64,000 bases of DNA from Yoonia sp. (lineage in GTDB: Bacteria; Pseudomonadota; Alphaproteobacteria; Rhodobacterales; Rhodobacteraceae). Position 1 is the first letter of the stretch, and the number at the start of each line of letters is the position of its first letter. Under the pieces are notes generated by a model. That model saw only the letters and a program-made list of their open reading frames with translations, was not told the origin of the DNA and did not search any database. Of this stretch, positions 1 through 9,847 are shown piece by piece. The DNA is taken from contig JALQUF010000001.1 in the NCBI GenBank assembly GCA_023263855.1, positions 43,546 through 107,545 on the forward strand, written 5' to 3'. The translations under genes were made by a program, and so were the position numbers.

Positions 1-648
1 AATGTCAGGGTCGGGGCCGGGATCAGCGTTGATGATCGTACAAGGGTCAGGGTGGCGGGCAAGCTCGGACGCGATGGCATCAGGGTCTTCGACCGTGGCA
101 GACAACCCCACGCGCCGCAGTCCCGGGGCAAGCGTTTGCAGCCGACTGAGGGCCAGCATCAGTTGGTCGCCACGCTTACTTTCGGCAAGGGCATGAATTT
201 CATCAACAATGATACGCTGCAGGCCTTTGAATATATGGGGGGCGTCTTCGTAGCTGGTCAGCAGAGCAAGCGATTCAGGTGTTGTCAGCAGGATGTGTGG
301 CGGATCAGCCCTTTGGCGCCGCTTTTGCGTATAGGTCGTATCGCCGGTGCGATCTTCGATTCGAATGGGCAGGTCCATCTCAGTGACGGGGGTGCGCAGG
401 TTACGTTTGATATCGGCAGCAAGCGCTTTGAGAGGCGAGACATAGAGGGTGTGCAACCCTTTGTGCTGCCCATCGGCCAATTCAATAAGAGACGGCAGAA
501 AGCCTGCCAGCGTTTTGCCACCGCCGGTTGGTGCGATCAGCATCAAGGCAGGCTCTGTGGCCTGTTCCAGCATATGCTGCTGGTGCGGGTGGATGGTCCA
601 GCCGCGCGTTTTGAACCAGTCTGTGAAAAGGGGGGGAAGGTCGCTCAT
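1..648 (-). CDS. Lhr-like DEAD/DEAH-box helicase (ligase-associated type), N-terminal part, truncated by window edge
   Basis: Reverse-strand reading from ATG at 648..646 gives MSDLPPLFTDWFKTRGWTIHPHQQHMLEQATEPALMLIAPTGGGKTLAGFLPSL...; Walker A APTGGGKT and a DEIH box (IIVDEIHAL). No stop inside the window. Confidence 0.85.
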   Translation of the reverse strand, partial: MSDLPPLFTDWFKTRGWTIHPHQQHMLEQATEPALMLIAPTGGGKTLAGFLPSLIELADGQHKGLHTLYVSPLKALAADIKRNLRTPVTEMDLPIRIEDRTGDTTYTQKRRQRADPPHILLTTPESLALLTSYEDAPHIFKGLQRIIVDEIHALAESKRGDQLMLALSRLQTLAPGLRRVGLSATVEDPDAIASELARHPDPCTIINADPGPDPDI

Positions 649-690
649 GCCGATAAGGTGACGCTTGCGCGAAGTGGGTCAAGAGGCACC

Positions 691-1476
691 TTATCGTTTC
701 CGCCGTGGTTGTAGGGCGCGGATCGCGGATTGCACGGCCAACGGCAACGGGGTTTCTTCATCGGGGGCAATATCAAGCGCAGATGCGACGTCTTTCACAA
801 GGATGCCAATGCTGTTGTCCGTGCTATAGCCATCACGTGCAAACTCGATGTCGTCAAAGCCTGATGCCAGCCAGTTTTGCCCAGACGCTGTGTTGATCAG
901 CGCCAGCAGTTTGCTCTCATCCACGCCTTCCGCATCCGCCCAGTCCAAGACGAGCCGGGTCATCGCGGTATGGGATGCGGCCAACAGGTTGTTCAGTACC
1001 TTTGCTGTCATGCCTGCGCCGAAATCGCCCATATGATGGGTATGTGTTCCCATCGCCCTAAGCAGCGGTGCAATCTGCGCCGCCGGGCCACCTGTCATGA
1101 AGGTTAGGGTGCCTGCCTCAGCCTTGATCTGTGCACCTGACATTGGCGCGTCAATCAGATCAATATGCCTGGGCACCCGCGCACGTAAGCTTTTGACATA
1201 TTTGGGCGAAAGGGTGGAGCAGATGATGATACGTTTGAGAATAGGGGCCTTGCCAACAACGGCCTGGTCGTCAAAAAGAAGTGCATCTGTCTCCGTGGTA
1301 TCGCGCACAACGGTAATCAGCGTCGTAAGGTCTTCGACAAATGCATCAACGTCTGTTCCGACCCCGTCCAGTGGCCGCACATCAAAGCCATGTGCCACAA
1401 ACCCGGCCCGGTGCAGGTTCTTCAGCATGCCCATACCCATACGTCCACAGCCCGCCACACCAATGATATCTGCCAT
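691..1476 (-). CDS. NAD(P)-dependent oxidoreductase, 3-hydroxyisobutyrate dehydrogenase family
   Basis: ORF 261 aa; N-terminal GVAGCGRMGMGMLKNL Rossmann motif, DAPMSGA and GAGMTAKVLNNLL motifs of the HIBADH family. Confidence 0.85.
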   Translation of the reverse strand: MADIIGVAGCGRMGMGMLKNLHRAGFVAHGFDVRPLDGVGTDVDAFVEDLTTLITVVRDTTETDALLFDDQAVVGKAPILKRIIICSTLSPKYVKSLRARVPRHIDLIDAPMSGAQIKAEAGTLTFMTGGPAAQIAPLLRAMGTHTHHMGDFGAGMTAKVLNNLLAASHTAMTRLVLDWADAEGVDESKLLALINTASGQNWLASGFDDIEFARDGYSTDNSIGILVKDVASALDIAPDEETPLPLAVQSAIRALQPRRKR

Positions 1477-1491
1477 TCATCCCCTCCAACG

Positions 1492-1525
1492 AAAAAGGCT
1501 TCCCTCAGGGTAGAGGGAAGCCTTT
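1492..1525 (-). terminator. Rho-independent terminator downstream of the tad-linked AAA ATPase
   Basis: Perfect 12-bp stem aaaggcttccct / agggaagccttt with an 8-nt loop; on the minus strand the stem runs into TTTTT. Confidence 0.8.
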
Positions 1526-1547
1526 GGCTTGGAAATGTCGAAAGGGA

Positions 1548-2858
1548 TCAGTGAATGATTTCTTCTTCTTTCACGAACATGTTGGCCCATGCACGGTCAA
1601 TCAGGTCTGGCGACATTTGATAGGGGATGCCTTCAAATTCGCAAATCGAAATCATCTGGTCGATCAGGAAGATGGGTTGATAGTTCGCATAAACGTTGTC
1701 GATCTCGGGGTATCGGACGTTCAGCAGGTGAACGAGCGTGTCCTCATCAAGCGGCATCTTGCGTTTGCGGGCCACCATGGCGAAAATTTTCAGATAGTCC
1801 TCCTGATCGGGGCCATCAATTTTGATCTTGTAGAAAATACGACGCAGCGCCGCTTTGTCGAAGATCGCGTTGGGGTGGAAGTTGGTCGAGAAGATAACAA
1901 GCGTGTCAAACGGTACTTCGAATTTCTCGCCCGATTGCAGGGCCAGAATATCCTTGTTCTCTTCCAAAGGAACAATCCATCGGTTCACAAGGGTCTGGGG
2001 AGGCTCTTGCTGGCGACCAAGGTCGTCCACGATGAAGATGCCGCCAGTGGATTTCAGCTGCAAGGGCGCCTGATAGGTGCGCGCTGTCGGGTTGTAGACA
2101 AGGTCGAGCATTGACAGCGACAATTCACCACCGGTGATCACTGTCGGGCGTTCGCAGCGCACATAACGGGTATCGAAACGGCCCGAGGTGCGGCGCAGGC
2201 TGGTGGGGTCATCAACGTCATCTTCGGCGGCGCTGTGAACGATGGGGTCGTAGACGGTGATCACCTGACCCGAGTATTCGATGGCGCGGGGCACATAAAT
2301 CTTGTCACCCAACGCGTCGCGAATGCCGTTTGAGATGGACGACTTACCGTTACCGGGCGGGCCATACATCAGGATCGACCGACCGGCACTGACTGCCGGA
2401 CCAAGGTTTGACAGCAGATCATCGGGCAGGATCAAATGGCCCATTGCTGTTTGGAGTTGATCGCGTGTCAGTTGAATATTGCGAATGGACTGACGTTCGA
2501 TCTGTTGGCGGTAGATATCAAGCGGCACGGGCATTGCGCCGTAGTATTCCGACTGACCCAGCGCATCCAGCGCACGGGCGCGGCCGGCATCAGTGAGTTG
2601 ATAGCCCATCTCATTGCCACTGTTTGCGTTCAACGTGCCTGTGGCCTCAAGCAAAAGTTGCCCACGCGCCATATCGACGAGTTCCTGCGTCACAGGGACA
2701 GGAAGACAAATTGCTTTGCTGATAGTTGAGACCAAATCCAAATTCATGCGGAAGATGGTCTTGATCAAGATATCGCGCATCATAGCAAGCGGCAAAAGCA
2801 TGCCTTCGATGCTGCGCGGCGCGGGTGGCGCCATAACACTAGAGGTTTGCACGTTCAT
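1548..2858 (-). CDS. AAA family ATPase adjacent to the tad pilus locus
   Basis: ORF 436 aa; Walker A GPPGNGKSS, Walker B-like GIFIVDDLG; same strand as the tad genes. Confidence 0.8.
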   Translation of the reverse strand: MNVQTSSVMAPPAPRSIEGMLLPLAMMRDILIKTIFRMNLDLVSTISKAICLPVPVTQELVDMARGQLLLEATGTLNANSGNEMGYQLTDAGRARALDALGQSEYYGAMPVPLDIYRQQIERQSIRNIQLTRDQLQTAMGHLILPDDLLSNLGPAVSAGRSILMYGPPGNGKSSISNGIRDALGDKIYVPRAIEYSGQVITVYDPIVHSAAEDDVDDPTSLRRTSGRFDTRYVRCERPTVITGGELSLSMLDLVYNPTARTYQAPLQLKSTGGIFIVDDLGRQQEPPQTLVNRWIVPLEENKDILALQSGEKFEVPFDTLVIFSTNFHPNAIFDKAALRRIFYKIKIDGPDQEDYLKIFAMVARKRKMPLDEDTLVHLLNVRYPEIDNVYANYQPIFLIDQMISICEFEGIPYQMSPDLIDRAWANMFVKEEEIIH

Positions 2859-2986
2859 ATCAGATCCCGCCCATCACAAATTCACAAAATCAGCCGCAGA
2901 CTCGGCAGCCATTCCGCATGATTGTAGCATTAACTATGGCAAAATAGTGAACAAAGATGTGCCTGTCCAAGGCATTGGCTGCACGT

Positions 2987-3478
2987 TCAAAGGTAAACGG
3001 CGGCAAACACAAGATATAGTAGAAGAGTCATGCTGAGAGGGAAACCCTTTGGGAAATACCAGCCCGCATTCCAGCTTTTCCATTCACTGACAGGGCGTTT
3101 CAACGGTGTCAGCCGGAAAAGCGTATGAACAACCAGTGCCCCAAGCAGGCTGGCTGCAAAGATGCGCAAGATAATTTCGATGTCGGCCATGACAAAAAAC
3201 GGGGCCATTGCGGCGATCAGCTTGGCATCGCCGCCCCCCATCAACCGTAGCGCCCAGAGCGCCATGCAGACCACCAAAGCAACGGGAAAGTGCAGCCATT
3301 GCCAGAAATACATTTCCCACCCAAAGGCAAATGGCCCCAGCACAGCATAGGCCAACATCACGACGCCCACCGACTTGTTCGTGATCTTCATGTCGCGCAT
3401 GTCATTCCAGGAAATGAACAAAGCAATTGGAATGACCGCTGGCAAAAACCAGTACGCGGCCTGTGCAGTCATGCCCAT
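2987..3478 (-). CDS. cpaA: Prepilin peptidase CpaA/TadV (A24 family)
   Basis: ORF 163 aa, multi-TM; contains D near the first TM (SWNDMRDMKITN) and GGGDAKLIAA, typical A24 prepilin peptidase aspartates. Confidence 0.88.
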   Translation of the reverse strand: MGMTAQAAYWFLPAVIPIALFISWNDMRDMKITNKSVGVVMLAYAVLGPFAFGWEMYFWQWLHFPVALVVCMALWALRLMGGGDAKLIAAMAPFFVMADIEIILRIFAASLLGALVVHTLFRLTPLKRPVSEWKSWNAGWYFPKGFPLSMTLLLYLVFAAVYL

Positions 3479-3483
3479 CGTGT

Positions 3484-4338
3484 CTAGTTCACAGCGTTGT
3501 TGTCGAGGGCTTCAAGCGCGCGTACGGCCTCTTCAAAATATTGTGGATGCGTGTTGATTGCGTCGTTCAAGAGCGACTTGCCGATCGTGATGTCGTTCTG
3601 CTTGATTGCTGTTAAAGCCAAGGTGTGCATCAGTTGCGCGCGTTCCACTTGTGTCATGGGCACGACAGGCAACGTATAATTACGCTGGGCACCACGTGCC
3701 AAAACCAGGTTGTTCTTCGCAGTGAACATATTGCTGTTAAAGCGCAGGGCATCGACAAACATGCGCTCTGCGGCAGGGTAGTCGCCGCGTGACAGCTTTG
3801 AGAAACCCCAGTTGTTGTAAACTGTGGCGGGGCGCGTCGTCAGGCCAACGGCGGTTTCATAAAAGCTATCGGCCTTGTCCCACTGCTGGCGGCTATCGGC
3901 GACCATGGCTTCAAGGCGATAGCGCTTGAAGGTCTCATAGGTGGGGGGGATAGTATTCAACGTTGCCGCCGCATCATCCCACTGGTTGGCACGAATGAAC
4001 GCATCAGCAAGGTCTACGCGGTCGGTGTTGTTGGACTCTTCGTTGGCCACAACGGCCTGCCAAGCGGCGATTCCATCGGTGGGGCGTTTCGCGCGGATCA
4101 ATGATTTCGCAAGACCGCGCTGCAGATCGATACGACCGGGATCGTTTGCGTTGGCATTTGTAAAGTAGCGGACGGCCTCGTCTGGGTCGCCAACTGTCAG
4201 CATCACGTCATTCAGGTTGGTCTCATCAACGACGTTGATGGCCTGCATGGCGCGTTCGACCTCTGCTTCGCCGGATTGGTCACATGCGGACAGGCCAACG
4301 GCCGCCGCGAAAAGCGTCAGAAAAACTGGGTGGCGCAT
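3484..4338 (-). CDS. TPR lipoprotein, TadD-like
   Basis: ORF 284 aa; lipobox LSAC|D, TPR-like repeats, position in the tad locus. Confidence 0.75.
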   Translation of the reverse strand: MRHPVFLTLFAAAVGLSACDQSGEAEVERAMQAINVVDETNLNDVMLTVGDPDEAVRYFTNANANDPGRIDLQRGLAKSLIRAKRPTDGIAAWQAVVANEESNNTDRVDLADAFIRANQWDDAAATLNTIPPTYETFKRYRLEAMVADSRQQWDKADSFYETAVGLTTRPATVYNNWGFSKLSRGDYPAAERMFVDALRFNSNMFTAKNNLVLARGAQRNYTLPVVPMTQVERAQLMHTLALTAIKQNDITIGKSLLNDAINTHPQYFEEAVRALEALDNNAVN

Positions 4339-4365
4339 GTCTCTGCGTCCTTTTGCTGCTCTTGC

Positions 4366-4929
4366 CTATAGTGGTTCCGACATCAGTACAAAGTCGCCTG
4401 CACCGCGCCGGATCAGATTAAAGTTCTGATTTTCTTGATCCGCAGTATTGCTTGAATTTTCCAATTTTGCGAGCGCTAAGCGCAAATTGTCACGGATTTC
4501 GTCCGAATTTCCGTTATCGGCGGCAAAAGCACGCCGAAAAACCTCACTTGCCTCGCCGATTTCACCCCGTTCCATCAAGATGACGCCCAAATTGTTCCAC
4601 GCGGGTGGAAACGTGGGGTCCTCTTCGACGGCGCGGCGCAGCCAACGTTCGGCCTGTCCAAGGCGGCCGAGGTTCAGGTTTGCAGACCCAATCGCAGACA
4701 TTGTGTCGACATTCAGGCCCTGCGTCGCTGCTGCGCGATTGTAAGCTTTCAAGGCCAGTTCAAATTCACCTGCGGCCATCAGGCGATGCCCGACGATAAG
4801 CCCGTCAGCGCTTTCACCAGGGGCAACGCCGGGAGCGAATATACCGTCCGGTGAACGATTGAGGCCGCCTGACGTACAGGCGGCCATGGCAAAAATCACA
4901 AGACCGATGGTGGCGGGCCGGATCATCAT
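4366..4929 (-). CDS. TPR lipoprotein, TadD-like (second)
   Basis: ORF 187 aa; lipobox-like MAAC|T, TPR repeats (AIGSANLNLGRLGQAERWLRRAVEEDPTFPPAWNNLGVILMERGEIGEA). Confidence 0.75.
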   Translation of the reverse strand: MMIRPATIGLVIFAMAACTSGGLNRSPDGIFAPGVAPGESADGLIVGHRLMAAGEFELALKAYNRAAATQGLNVDTMSAIGSANLNLGRLGQAERWLRRAVEEDPTFPPAWNNLGVILMERGEIGEASEVFRRAFAADNGNSDEIRDNLRLALAKLENSSNTADQENQNFNLIRRGAGDFVLMSEPL

Positions 4930-5894
4930 CCACCCAGGTTGACGGCAATGGCGTAAATGGAAGGGCCAATCAGCATTGCCATCAAAGGTGGAACTGTCAG
5001 CATCATTGTTGCGAGCGTCATTTTGGTTGGCAGCTTGTTCGCCTTCTCTTCAGCGCGCATCACGCGTTTATCGCGCATCTCGGAAGAATAGACGCGAAGC
5101 GCATCAGCGATGGAGGTACCAAATTGCGAAGACTGCACAAGGACGGTCACAAAACTTGCAATATCCGCAACACCGCAACGGTCAGACATGTCTTTCAGGA
5201 CCGTGTTCTTGTCTTTACCCGCTTTGGATTCCTGGCCAACGATTTCAAATTCCTCAGCCAGCTCTGGAAAGCCTGATTTCAATTCTCGGGCAACACGGAT
5301 AATGGACTGGTCCAGTGATTGCCCTGCTTCAACGCAGACAAGCATCATATCAAGGCTGTCTGGAAAGGCGTTGGTGATCGCCTCTTGGCGCATTTGTTGG
5401 CGCCGCGTCACCCAGTACTTTGGCAAAACATAGCCAATACCGCCGGGGATCAAGATCCACATGGCAAGTTGTTGCGACGTCACTTCAACTGGACCCGACA
5501 TTTGGACAATGGAGTATGCGCCGCCAATCAGCAGCCCAAAAATGCCGAGAACAAACTGTAGGAAGTTATAGATACGGACGGAGTTTTTGCTGCGATAGCC
5601 CGCTTGCATCAGCTTGAGCTTGATGGCGGAGTATTCGTCTGCGTTTTGCGGCTCAAGAAAGTTGGAATACTTTTCCAGTTTGTCCTTACTGGATGCTGAC
5701 CGCAGTTGTTTGTCCTTTGATTTATTTGACTTTGCAGGATCGGCCGTCGACTTGATCTTATCAAGTGGGTCAACTTCCTTTTTCAACAGAACCGGAAGCG
5801 TGATCAGAATAAGAAAGACGCCCAATAGGCCAACGACCATCAAAGGGCCAAATGGCCCCAGAAGATCGGTAATCATCGTTTGAATGTTTTCCAT
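4926..5894 (-). CDS. tadC: Type II secretion/tad pilus inner membrane protein TadC
   Basis: ORF 322 aa; T2SSF-like domain (AFPDSLDMMLVCVEAGQSLDQSI), downstream of tadB; 4-bp overlap with the next gene. Confidence 0.88.
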   Translation of the reverse strand: MENIQTMITDLLGPFGPLMVVGLLGVFLILITLPVLLKKEVDPLDKIKSTADPAKSNKSKDKQLRSASSKDKLEKYSNFLEPQNADEYSAIKLKLMQAGYRSKNSVRIYNFLQFVLGIFGLLIGGAYSIVQMSGPVEVTSQQLAMWILIPGGIGYVLPKYWVTRRQQMRQEAITNAFPDSLDMMLVCVEAGQSLDQSIIRVARELKSGFPELAEEFEIVGQESKAGKDKNTVLKDMSDRCGVADIASFVTVLVQSSQFGTSIADALRVYSSEMRDKRVMRAEEKANKLPTKMTLATMMLTVPPLMAMLIGPSIYAIAVNLGG

Positions 5895-5904
5895 CAGTGG
5901 CCCC

Positions 5905-6870
5905 TTAAACCTTAATGTCGACCAGCGCGCGCATCACGAGCAGGTTCACAACAAGAAATGCAACCACGATCAGAACGGCCGGAATGAAGAGCGGGCTTTG
6001 CATGACCTCGTCATAATAGTCGGGCTTTACGAGGTTAATGCCAAGAAGGGCGACAACTGGGAAAGCGGATAGTAGATTACCTGACCATTTTGCCTCGGCC
6101 GTGATCGCGGAAACGCGGCGGAAGAGGCGGAAGCGGGCCCGGATCACCTTGGCCAAGCCGTCAAGAATTTCAGCCAAGTTACCACCGGAGGTTTGCTGAA
6201 TGGTCACAGCAACAGCCAAAAAGCGCATGTCTTGATTGTCCAGCCGTTCGGCCATCGCTTTGAGCGTTTCGCCCATATCACGGCCATAGGCGGCTTCGTC
6301 TGAAATCATCCCCATCTCAGTCCCGAGAGGGTCGGGAACTTCGCGTGCCACAATACTGATCGCAGATGAAAACGGGTGCCCGACGCGCAAAGAGCGCACC
6401 ATGAGTTCAACAGCTTCAGGCAATTGTTCGGCCAGCATATTCATGCGCTTTTTGGCCTTGCCGTTGACCCACACATAGACGCTGCCAATACCCATCAGGA
6501 CCGCAACAAGGGCACGAATTGGGACACCGACGTCTGTCAGTGTGGTCAGCAATGCAAACGACACGCCGCTCAGGACAACCATCATCAAAATTAGTTGGAC
6601 GGGGGTAAACGCGATGTTCGCCTTTTGAGCCCGATCCGCCAGCAAAGAATAGATCGGGATGCTCTGAGACTTCATATGCTGGGTCATCTCCTTGCGGAGT
6701 TGATCAAGCACTTGTTCGCGGTTGCCACCTTTGTCGAGCATATCCAGACGGCGGTTGACCTTGCCGTCCATGCTGATTGATTTGCCAAAGATGACAAGGT
6801 AGGCGCCCTGCACCAGCGCCAGAACAGCGATAAAGATCAGGATATAAATAAGAGGTTCGACTGAAATCAT
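5905..6870 (-). CDS. tadB: Type II secretion/tad pilus inner membrane protein TadB
   Basis: ORF 321 aa; T2SSF-like domain (QLPEAVELMVRSLRVGHPFSSAI...QQTSGGNLAEILDGLAKVIRARF). Confidence 0.9.
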   Translation of the reverse strand: MISVEPLIYILIFIAVLALVQGAYLVIFGKSISMDGKVNRRLDMLDKGGNREQVLDQLRKEMTQHMKSQSIPIYSLLADRAQKANIAFTPVQLILMMVVLSGVSFALLTTLTDVGVPIRALVAVLMGIGSVYVWVNGKAKKRMNMLAEQLPEAVELMVRSLRVGHPFSSAISIVAREVPDPLGTEMGMISDEAAYGRDMGETLKAMAERLDNQDMRFLAVAVTIQQTSGGNLAEILDGLAKVIRARFRLFRRVSAITAEAKWSGNLLSAFPVVALLGINLVKPDYYDEVMQSPLFIPAVLIVVAFLVVNLLVMRALVDIKV

Positions 6871-6875
6871 GCCGT

Positions 6876-8336
6876 TTACTCCGCGACCATCGGTTCAAAG
6901 ATGGCAGGTGGCAAATCGTAGCCCCAAAGCTTGAAACGCTCGGAGAAGTGACTGCGCACGCCAGTCGCTGTGAAGTGACCGATAATTTTATTGTCGGGTG
7001 TCAGGCCCACTCGCTGATAGCGGAATATCTCCTGCATGGAAATCACTTCGCCTTCCATGCCGGTGATCTCGGTGATGGATGTCATGCGACGCGAACCATC
7101 CTGCAAACGCGACGCCTGCACGATCAGGTTTACAGCCGATGAAATCTGGCTGCGCATCGCCTTGATCGGCATCTCGATACCGGCCATCGCGATCATATTT
7201 TCCAGTCGCGACACGCCGTCGCGGGCGCTGTTGGCGTGGATCGTTGTCATCGAGCCATCGTGGCCTGTGTTCATCGCTTGCAACATGTCGATGACTTCTT
7301 CGCCACGGGTCTCACCCACGATGATGCGGTCAGGGCGCATACGCAGGGCGTTTTTCAGACAGTCACGCTGGGAAACACCGCCTTTGCCTTCGACGTTGGG
7401 AGGGCGGCTTTCCATACGACCTACGTGCGTCTGTTGCAGTTGAAGTTCAGCCGTGTCTTCGATCGTCAGGATGCGTTCATCGTCGTCGATAAAGCCGGAG
7501 AGGGCATTGAGCGTGGTTGTCTTACCAGAACCTGTACCACCCGACACGATGATATTCAGCCGTGTTGAGACCGCCGCCTGCAAATAGGCGGCCATTTCCT
7601 CGGTGAACGCCCCGAATTTGACGAGCTCTTCGATGCCAAGCTTATCTTTCTTGAACTTACGAATGGATACAAGCGACCCGTCTACGGCAATCGGCGGCAC
7701 CATCGCGTTGAAACGCGAGCCATCCGCCAAGCGGGCGTCGACATAAGGGTTTGATTCGTCAACGCGGCGGCCCACAGCGGACACGATCTTGTCGATGATC
7801 CGCAAAAGGTGCCGCTCGTCTTTAAATGTGATGTCTGTCAGCTCAAGGCGCCCGTCGCGCTCCACAAAAATTTGCTGTGGTCCGTTGACCAGAATATCAT
7901 TGACGGTTTCGTCTTTGAGCAATGTCTCAAGCGGGCCGAGACCAGTGACTTCGAAAAACAGGTCCTGGCTGAGTGTTTGCCGTTCATCACGGTTCAGCAC
8001 GATGCCCATATCTTCAAGGGTTTCGTTCGCGATCGCATTGATTTCTGTACGCAGCTCTTGCTCGGATGCGGTTTCAAGTGCAGCGAGGTTGAGATTGTCC
8101 AACAGCGCCTTGTGCAGCTCCAGCTTGATCTCGCCCAGGCGTTCTTTGCGGCGTTTTTCCTTGTCCATGGGCGCGACCTCACCTGCGCGCCGCGCTGGGG
8201 CCGTTTTGACAAGGGGCTGGCGCGCCTCGTCCGGCTTTGCTGCAGCTATCGCAGCGGTATCAATCTTGGACGATGCAGCAGGGGCTGGGCTGCTTGCATC
8301 CTTCGGAAGATTCGGCTTCTTATATTTTGAAAACAT
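6876..8336 (-). CDS. cpaF: Pilus assembly secretion ATPase CpaF/TadA
   Basis: ORF 486 aa; Walker [54 protein letters not shown]. Confidence 0.96.
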   Translation of the reverse strand: MFSKYKKPNLPKDASSPAPAASSKIDTAAIAAAKPDEARQPLVKTAPARRAGEVAPMDKEKRRKERLGEIKLELHKALLDNLNLAALETASEQELRTEINAIANETLEDMGIVLNRDERQTLSQDLFFEVTGLGPLETLLKDETVNDILVNGPQQIFVERDGRLELTDITFKDERHLLRIIDKIVSAVGRRVDESNPYVDARLADGSRFNAMVPPIAVDGSLVSIRKFKKDKLGIEELVKFGAFTEEMAAYLQAAVSTRLNIIVSGGTGSGKTTTLNALSGFIDDDERILTIEDTAELQLQQTHVGRMESRPPNVEGKGGVSQRDCLKNALRMRPDRIIVGETRGEEVIDMLQAMNTGHDGSMTTIHANSARDGVSRLENMIAMAGIEMPIKAMRSQISSAVNLIVQASRLQDGSRRMTSITEITGMEGEVISMQEIFRYQRVGLTPDNKIIGHFTATGVRSHFSERFKLWGYDLPPAIFEPMVAE

Positions 8337-8347
8337 AACGTTACCTC

Positions 8348-9592
8348 TTAAGCTCTCGCTTCGGCTGCATCAGATTGGTTAACTTCGTGAATTGACTTCG
8401 CAAGCTTTAGAATTTCCTTGCGTAGCGCGTTCTTAGCAATTGTTTCAGCCATGGGCGCGCCATGGTCGGCTGCTTGCATGACAGGTTTACCGCCATCAGG
8501 CAGTTGGACCTCAATCGAGATCCCCAGATTGTCTGACAGCCGTTTGACACGGCTTTTGCCGTTCATATCGGTAAAGCCGGGGGCCCGGTTGAGAACGAAG
8601 CGGATTTTCTCAAACGGCAAATCTTCGGATTGCAGCGCTCTTTTGAGACGCAGCGTGTTTTGTGCCGAGCGCATGTCCAGCTCGATCATCGCAAAATAGA
8701 CATGTGCCATTTCAAGAACGGTCTGAGACCATTCAACCATTGTCGAGGGCATATCGATGACCACGTAATCAAAATGGCTGCCCGCCATGGCAATCAATCG
8801 TGAAATGTCTTCCGGCGTGATCATGTCCAGCGGGATCATATCCATCGGCGCAGTCAACACGTGCAGTTTGTCGCCATATGTCAACATCGCTTGCATGAAG
8901 GCCTCGGCATCCATGCTGGCTGTGTCTGTCAAGAGCTCCAGAACGGCCTCACGGCGCGGCAGATCAAGATAGGTTGACGCCGAGCCAAACTGAAAATCGA
9001 GGTCCAGAAGGCAAACCTTGGGCGGGTCTTCCTTCTCGACATTGGCGAGTTCCCATGCAAGGTTGACGGCCATCATCGAGGCACCGGTGCCCCCTGCCAG
9101 GCCGTGAATTGGAATGATGACACCGACACGATCACCCATTGACTGAGAGCTTTTGTCTCCGCCTTGGGGCGCGCGGGGTTCTTCTTTGGTTAGAACACGC
9201 TCAATTGCCCGCGCAAGCTCGTTTTCTGGAAGAGGGTAGGGTACAAATTCATCCCCGCCTTCACGCAGCAATTGGTGAAGCGCAGTGGGACTGACATCTT
9301 CGGCAATCAGGATGACCTTGATTCTGGCGTCTTTTGCTGCCGCTATGACGCCGGAAATGGTCGCAAGATTGTCTTCGTCCTCAGCATCCATGGCGATGGT
9401 GACGAATTGCAGGCTCTTTGCATCTGGCTGGCCGAGAAAGGCTGCGGCGTCATCAAAGCTTAGGTCGCCCCATGCATCACCCAAGGCCGCTTCCATGTCT
9501 TCAATCAGCAGATCAAAGTTCTGCACATCACGGCTAATGGTGCATGCCACAATTTGCGGTGGATCGCTCTGGACGACCGGGCTGGTACTCAT
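8348..9592 (-). CDS. cpaE: CpaE/TadZ-like pilus localisation ATPase (MinD/ParA family)
   Basis: ORF 414 aa; receiver-like N-terminus, deviant Walker A HGLAGGTGASMMAVNLA, LLDLDFQFGSASTYLDL. Confidence 0.9.
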   Translation of the reverse strand: MSTSPVVQSDPPQIVACTISRDVQNFDLLIEDMEAALGDAWGDLSFDDAAAFLGQPDAKSLQFVTIAMDAEDEDNLATISGVIAAAKDARIKVILIAEDVSPTALHQLLREGGDEFVPYPLPENELARAIERVLTKEEPRAPQGGDKSSQSMGDRVGVIIPIHGLAGGTGASMMAVNLAWELANVEKEDPPKVCLLDLDFQFGSASTYLDLPRREAVLELLTDTASMDAEAFMQAMLTYGDKLHVLTAPMDMIPLDMITPEDISRLIAMAGSHFDYVVIDMPSTMVEWSQTVLEMAHVYFAMIELDMRSAQNTLRLKRALQSEDLPFEKIRFVLNRAPGFTDMNGKSRVKRLSDNLGISIEVQLPDGGKPVMQAADHGAPMAETIAKNALRKEILKLAKSIHEVNQSDAAEARA

Positions 9593-9795
9593 ATCTTTGA
9601 TGTCCCCATCACATTATTCAAAATCACTATATGCCACAGCTATTAGCAAGCCTATCACAACAAATTGGTTTGCCCACAACGCTGCTGCAAGGCACTTGTA
9701 CGAATATGATACTACTGGGAAATTTGTCGATAATAGGACCAAATAAGAACTATTGTGCAGATATTTGCGACGATTAGCGATTCTTTGGTCAAAAC

Positions 9796-9825
9796 TTGAC
9801 GCCGGAGAACTAAATCCGGCGTCAA
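9796..9825 (-). terminator. Stem-loop between the ompA-like gene and cpaE (attenuator or terminator candidate)
   Basis: Perfect 11-bp stem ttgacgccgga / tccggcgtcaa with 8-nt loop; only a weak T tract follows on the minus strand (GTTTTG). Confidence 0.55.
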
Positions 9826-9847
9826 ATGTTCTTATGCGCTTTAGATG

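Noticed and set aside
52-714. 220-aa plus-strand ORF
   Set aside because: Antisense to the truncated Lhr-like helicase, which reads through the window edge with Walker A and DEIH motifs.
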